From: Solidesulfovibrio aerotolerans
GTDB lineage: Bacteria > Desulfobacterota > Desulfovibrionia > Desulfovibrionales > Desulfovibrionaceae
Direction: 5' to 3'
Length of the DNA: 35,541 nucleotides
NCBI RefSeq assembly: GCF_009856865.1
Contig: NZ_WVUD01000039.1
Coordinates: forward strand, 1 to 35,541
The position numbers and the translations under genes are program-made. The notes beneath the pieces were generated by a model. The model ran no database searches. It was not told where the DNA came from and saw only the letters and a program-made list of their open reading frames with translations. This document shows positions 32,915-35,541 of this stretch, piece by piece; within the stretch, counting starts at the first letter, position 1; every line of letters starts with the position of its first letter.

Positions 32915-32954
32915 GTATCTATCGCTGATAGATACCGCTGGTCGGGCTTGTCAA
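32915..32954 (-). promoter_or_regulatory. vapBC promoter and operator palindrome
   Basis: The palindrome GTATCTATC-GCT-GATAGATAC (32915-32935, 9-bp arms) lies 12 bases upstream of the vapB start. A TTGACA -35 (32954-32949) with a weak -10 CTATCA 17 bases on falls inside it. Binding of the VapBC complex here would block transcription, which is the usual autoregulation of such pairs. Confidence 0.65.
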
Positions 32955-33025
32955 CCGCACCGCCCTCCACCCCGTTTGCCGCAGCCCGGCCGGGCAAGGC
33001 GGCCCCGTGCGGGAAGCAAACGGCA

Positions 33026-33053
33026 AAGGGCGGTCCCTCGCGGTACCGCCCTT
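33026..33053 (-). terminator. Probable terminator of chemoreceptor gene
   Basis: The stem AAGGGCGGT (33026-33034) / ACCGCCCTT (33045-33053) has a 10-base loop; in the - direction it is followed by TGCCGTTTGC, a weak T-tail. It lies 53 bases beyond the stop of the chemoreceptor gene at 33107. The stem sequence is shared with the valS terminator at 31019. Confidence 0.5.
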
Positions 33054-33106
33054 ACGTCCTCTCTTGCTTCCCGAAGGCCGCGCGGCGCTTGCGCCGCCGC
33101 CCTGCC

Positions 33107-35290
33107 CTACGCCGAAAGCGCCCGCGCGCGGCCACGGCTCTTGCCGCGGCCGGCCGTGGCCGACGCCTCGCCGCGCATCTCGCCGATGAGCTGGGTCAAA
33201 ACGCCGGACTGGGTCGCTACTTCGGTGACGGCCTGGGCGGATTGACGCATGCCGTCGGAAGACTCCATGGAAATGCGGTTGATCTCCTCGATGCTGCGGT
33301 TGATCTCTTCGCTGGTGGCCGACTGCTGCTCCGAGGCGGTGGCAATGGACTGGACCTGACCGGCCACGGCGTCGGCCAGACTGACGATTTCATTGAGGGC
33401 GTCGCCGGACTGCCCGGCCAGATGCGTGGTCCGTTCGATGACTTCCACGGTCTTTTTGACATTTTGCACATTGACCGTGGTCCCCTGCTGGATGCCGACA
33501 ATGGCATCCCCGACCTCGCGGGTGGCGTTCATGGTCTTTTCGGCCAGTTTGCGCACCTCGTCAGCCACAACAGCGAATCCTCGCCCGGCGTCGCCGGCCC
33601 GCGCCGCCTCAATGGCGGCATTGAGCGCCAGGAGATTGGTCTGATCGGCGATGTCGGAAATAACGTTCATAATGGCCCCGATGCCCTTGGCCCGCTCGCC
33701 AAGCTGCTCCATGTCGCGCTGCAGCTCCTGGGCATGGGACTGGACCTCGGCGATGCCGTCCACAACGTCGGCCACCACGGTCTTCCCGGTCATGGCCTTG
33801 CACTTGGCCTGCTCGGCAGTGTCCGAGGCCAGGGAGGCGTTGCGGGCCACTTCCAGGACCGTGGAATTCATTTCCTCCATGGCGGTGGCGGTTTCAGCCG
33901 CCCGCTGGGACTGGATGCCAGCCCCCTGGCTGGCCTGTTCGATCTGGGCTGAGAGCTCTTCCGTAGCCGAAGCCGTGGCCTGGGCCACTTCCTGCAGGGT
34001 GCCGGCGGCGGTCATCATGGCGTCGCGCTGGGCCATGGCCTCGCGCTGGGCCTGTTCGGCCTGGGCCGTGGCCTGCTGGGCTTTGGCGGCTTCGTTGGCC
34101 GCTTCGGCAGAACGGGCGTTGGCTTCCTCAATACGTTCCTTGAGATTTTTGACCATGATGCGCAGACTGTCGGCCAGTTTGCCCACTTCGTCTTCCTGGC
34201 GCACGGCCAGTTCGCCGTTGAGGTCGCCGCCAGCCACCCGGTCGGCAAAGGCCGCGCTGTCGCGAATGGGGCGCGTAATGGCCCGGGTGAGATAGACGGC
34301 CACCGCGATGCACAGCGCCAGGGCTGCGGCCAGTCCACTGAGCATGGCCGTGGAGGCCGTGCCCAGGTCGGACACGGCAACCAGGGACAGGCGCTTGGTG
34401 TTGTCCATGCCGGCAACGGCCATCGCTTTGGCGTCGTGCAGGATGCCGTCCGCCGCCTTGTTGCGCTTGACATCGAGGTCTTGCAAGGTGGTCATGGTGC
34501 CGTCAAAGGAACTGATGGCCGCCTTATACTGGGCCAGGGACTGGCGCACGTCGCCCAGTTCTTTCTTGTCGCCGGCATTGCGGGTGACTGCACCCAGCCG
34601 CTCAAGCAGGGGCTCGGCCTGGGCAAAAAGGCCGAGCGCCTGCTGCCGCAGGGCGGGGGCGCTGAGCGCCTGGGCCTTGAAATTGAGCACCCGTATCTCA
34701 GACCCCAAATCCATGAGATCATCGATATCCAGCAGTTTGCCGAGCCGCTCCAGCAGCGCGGCCTCGCTGGCACCATCGCGAATTTCAGCCTCAAATCGTT
34801 TTTTTTGGCTGTCCGTCAACATCGTGACGCTCTGCATAAAATCGCCGGCGGCCGCGTCCATGCCCTTACGGTTTTCAATCAGGGTGCGGATGTTTTTTTC
34901 CGTCTCGTCGGCCAGGGCGAAATACGCGTCGGCATCCTGCCTGGCCGTGCCCACCTCGGTTTTGAGTTGCACCAGCGCCGGGTACTTGTCGGCGTGGGCC
35001 TGGGCCTGGGCCAGGGCCTGACGCACCAATTCGATTTCCGTTTTGGCCTGATCCCGAAAGCGCTGTTCGAAGCTTAAGGCATAGCCGCGCATGGCAAACA
35101 TGGTGAGCAACGACGTCCGTTCGATTTCATTGGCGATGGCTGTTTCCGGAATATACTGCTCGGCCAGGGAGGTTGCGGTGGTTTTAACGCTTTGCATGTA
35201 GAGGACGCCCATGCCACCGAGCGCCATGGCGATAAGAATCAGACCCCCAAAACCAACTCCGATTTTGACGCCGAGTTTCCAATTTTTCAT
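33107..35290 (-). CDS. Methyl-accepting chemotaxis protein (helical sensor)
   Basis: 727 aa from the ATG at 35290, which has AAGGTG seven bases upstream; an ATG eight codons earlier lacks a site. The first transmembrane helix is about 9-33, followed by a long all-helical periplasmic sensor (about 34-305; size fits a helical-bimodular or four-helix-bundle type). The second transmembrane helix is about 318-340 ([18 protein letters not shown]), with HAMP about 340-395, an Ala/Gln-rich coil, and the signalling domain to about 700 with the [20 protein letters not shown] tip. There is no CheR-tethering pentapeptide; the tail is basic ([11 protein letters not shown]). The signalling part is close to that of the receptor at 20887-22953, indicating a recent shared module with different sensors. 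Confidence 0.92.
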   Translation of the reverse strand: MKNWKLGVKIGVGFGGLILIAMALGGMGVLYMQSVKTTATSLAEQYIPETAIANEIERTSLLTMFAMRGYALSFEQRFRDQAKTEIELVRQALAQAQAHADKYPALVQLKTEVGTARQDADAYFALADETEKNIRTLIENRKGMDAAAGDFMQSVTMLTDSQKKRFEAEIRDGASEAALLERLGKLLDIDDLMDLGSEIRVLNFKAQALSAPALRQQALGLFAQAEPLLERLGAVTRNAGDKKELGDVRQSLAQYKAAISSFDGTMTTLQDLDVKRNKAADGILHDAKAMAVAGMDNTKRLSLVAVSDLGTASTAMLSGLAAALALCIAVAVYLTRAITRPIRDSAAFADRVAGGDLNGELAVRQEDEVGKLADSLRIMVKNLKERIEEANARSAEAANEAAKAQQATAQAEQAQREAMAQRDAMMTAAGTLQEVAQATASATEELSAQIEQASQGAGIQSQRAAETATAMEEMNSTVLEVARNASLASDTAEQAKCKAMTGKTVVADVVDGIAEVQSHAQELQRDMEQLGERAKGIGAIMNVISDIADQTNLLALNAAIEAARAGDAGRGFAVVADEVRKLAEKTMNATREVGDAIVGIQQGTTVNVQNVKKTVEVIERTTHLAGQSGDALNEIVSLADAVAGQVQSIATASEQQSATSEEINRSIEEINRISMESSDGMRQSAQAVTEVATQSGVLTQLIGEMRGEASATAGRGKSRGRARALSA

Positions 35291-35541
35291 GGTTTTCACC
35301 TTTTTGTCCTTCATTCATGCATATAACACTACACTAGACCGGGGAAAGCTATCACTTTCACAACAATTCCGAGAGCAACCTTGCGCCAGAACGACAATAT
35401 TTATACGAATATACTCATTTCTGTCCGGCTAATTTAGAAGAGATAGCCTGCTAGAATTGTTTGGTTTTAAGCGTTGCCGTCGCGGGTCAATGAGGTCGAG
35501 AATTTCACATTGCTGAAACAGATTTCGTTGCACCAGCCGGG
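35291..35541. other. AT-rich upstream region, no gene seen
   Basis: This is the leader and promoter region of the - strand chemoreceptor, running to the window edge. It is AT-rich to about 35465. I see no convincing promoter pair, RNA structure or coding frame. Confidence 0.4.

Overview
This is a high-GC bacterial window whose gene complement and style resemble a Desulfovibrio-type sulfate reducer (Desulfovibrionaceae; inferred from protein flavour, two MoeA-type genes, many GC-rich hairpin repeats and a probable selenocysteine codon; no taxonomic marker gene is present). The + strand runs from molybdenum-cofactor and central-metabolism genes through envelope, signalling and tRNA genes to two AT-richer accessory patches. 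LAYOUT. 1-565: gene-free, dense in inverted and tandem hairpin repeats. 566-2799 (-): glucokinase and moeA. 2889-4489 (+): LysE-type exporter and N-carbamoylputrescine amidase. 4490-4691: repeats, including a perfect 24-bp inverted repeat just ahead of the next start. 4692-7252 (+): a MoeA/periplasmic-binding-like fusion, a 90-aa UPF0016/GDT1 membrane protein, and a 77-codon gene interrupted by an in-frame UGA that I read as selenocysteine. 7397-9170 (+): a small conserved-looking protein, an HD-domain protein and a DMT-family transporter. 9171-9655: no convincing gene. 14147-9656 (-): a four-gene envelope operon (AMIN-domain protein, membrane-anchored SGNH hydrolase, EipA/DUF1134-like exported protein, secreted alpha/beta hydrolase). 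14301-15158 (+): two small hypotheticals. 15400-18288 (+): a NACHT NTPase with a C-terminal pentapeptide-repeat domain, lower in GC than its surroundings, beside a tRNA-Arg gene. 18572-20667 (+): HPt protein, response regulator, glycosyltransferase and an SMR (Gdx/SugE-like) exporter. 20887-22953 (+): Cache-type chemoreceptor. 24291-23035 (-): BPL_N/glutamine-amidotransferase-like protein. 24413-28159 (+): CheB-CheR-PAS fusion. 28322-30991 (+): valS. 31079-32903 (-): an accessory patch with an XRE regulator, an AT-rich orphan membrane protein and a vapBC toxin-antitoxin pair whose toxin is frameshifted. 35290-33107 (-): second chemoreceptor. MAIN DISCOVERY CANDIDATE. At 7019-7252 an ORF with a good ribosome-binding site reads through a UGA at codon 16. 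The UGA is followed by a stem-loop with the spacing, apical stem and GU-containing loop of a bacterial SECIS. The translated product has the size and beta-alpha-beta-alpha-beta-beta pattern of the TusA/SirA family, and the UGA falls exactly on the family's catalytic cysteine. Ordinary gene callers would break this gene, so it may be unannotated. The second accessory candidate is the NACHT-pentapeptide protein, a plausible single-gene immune (STAND) NTPase.
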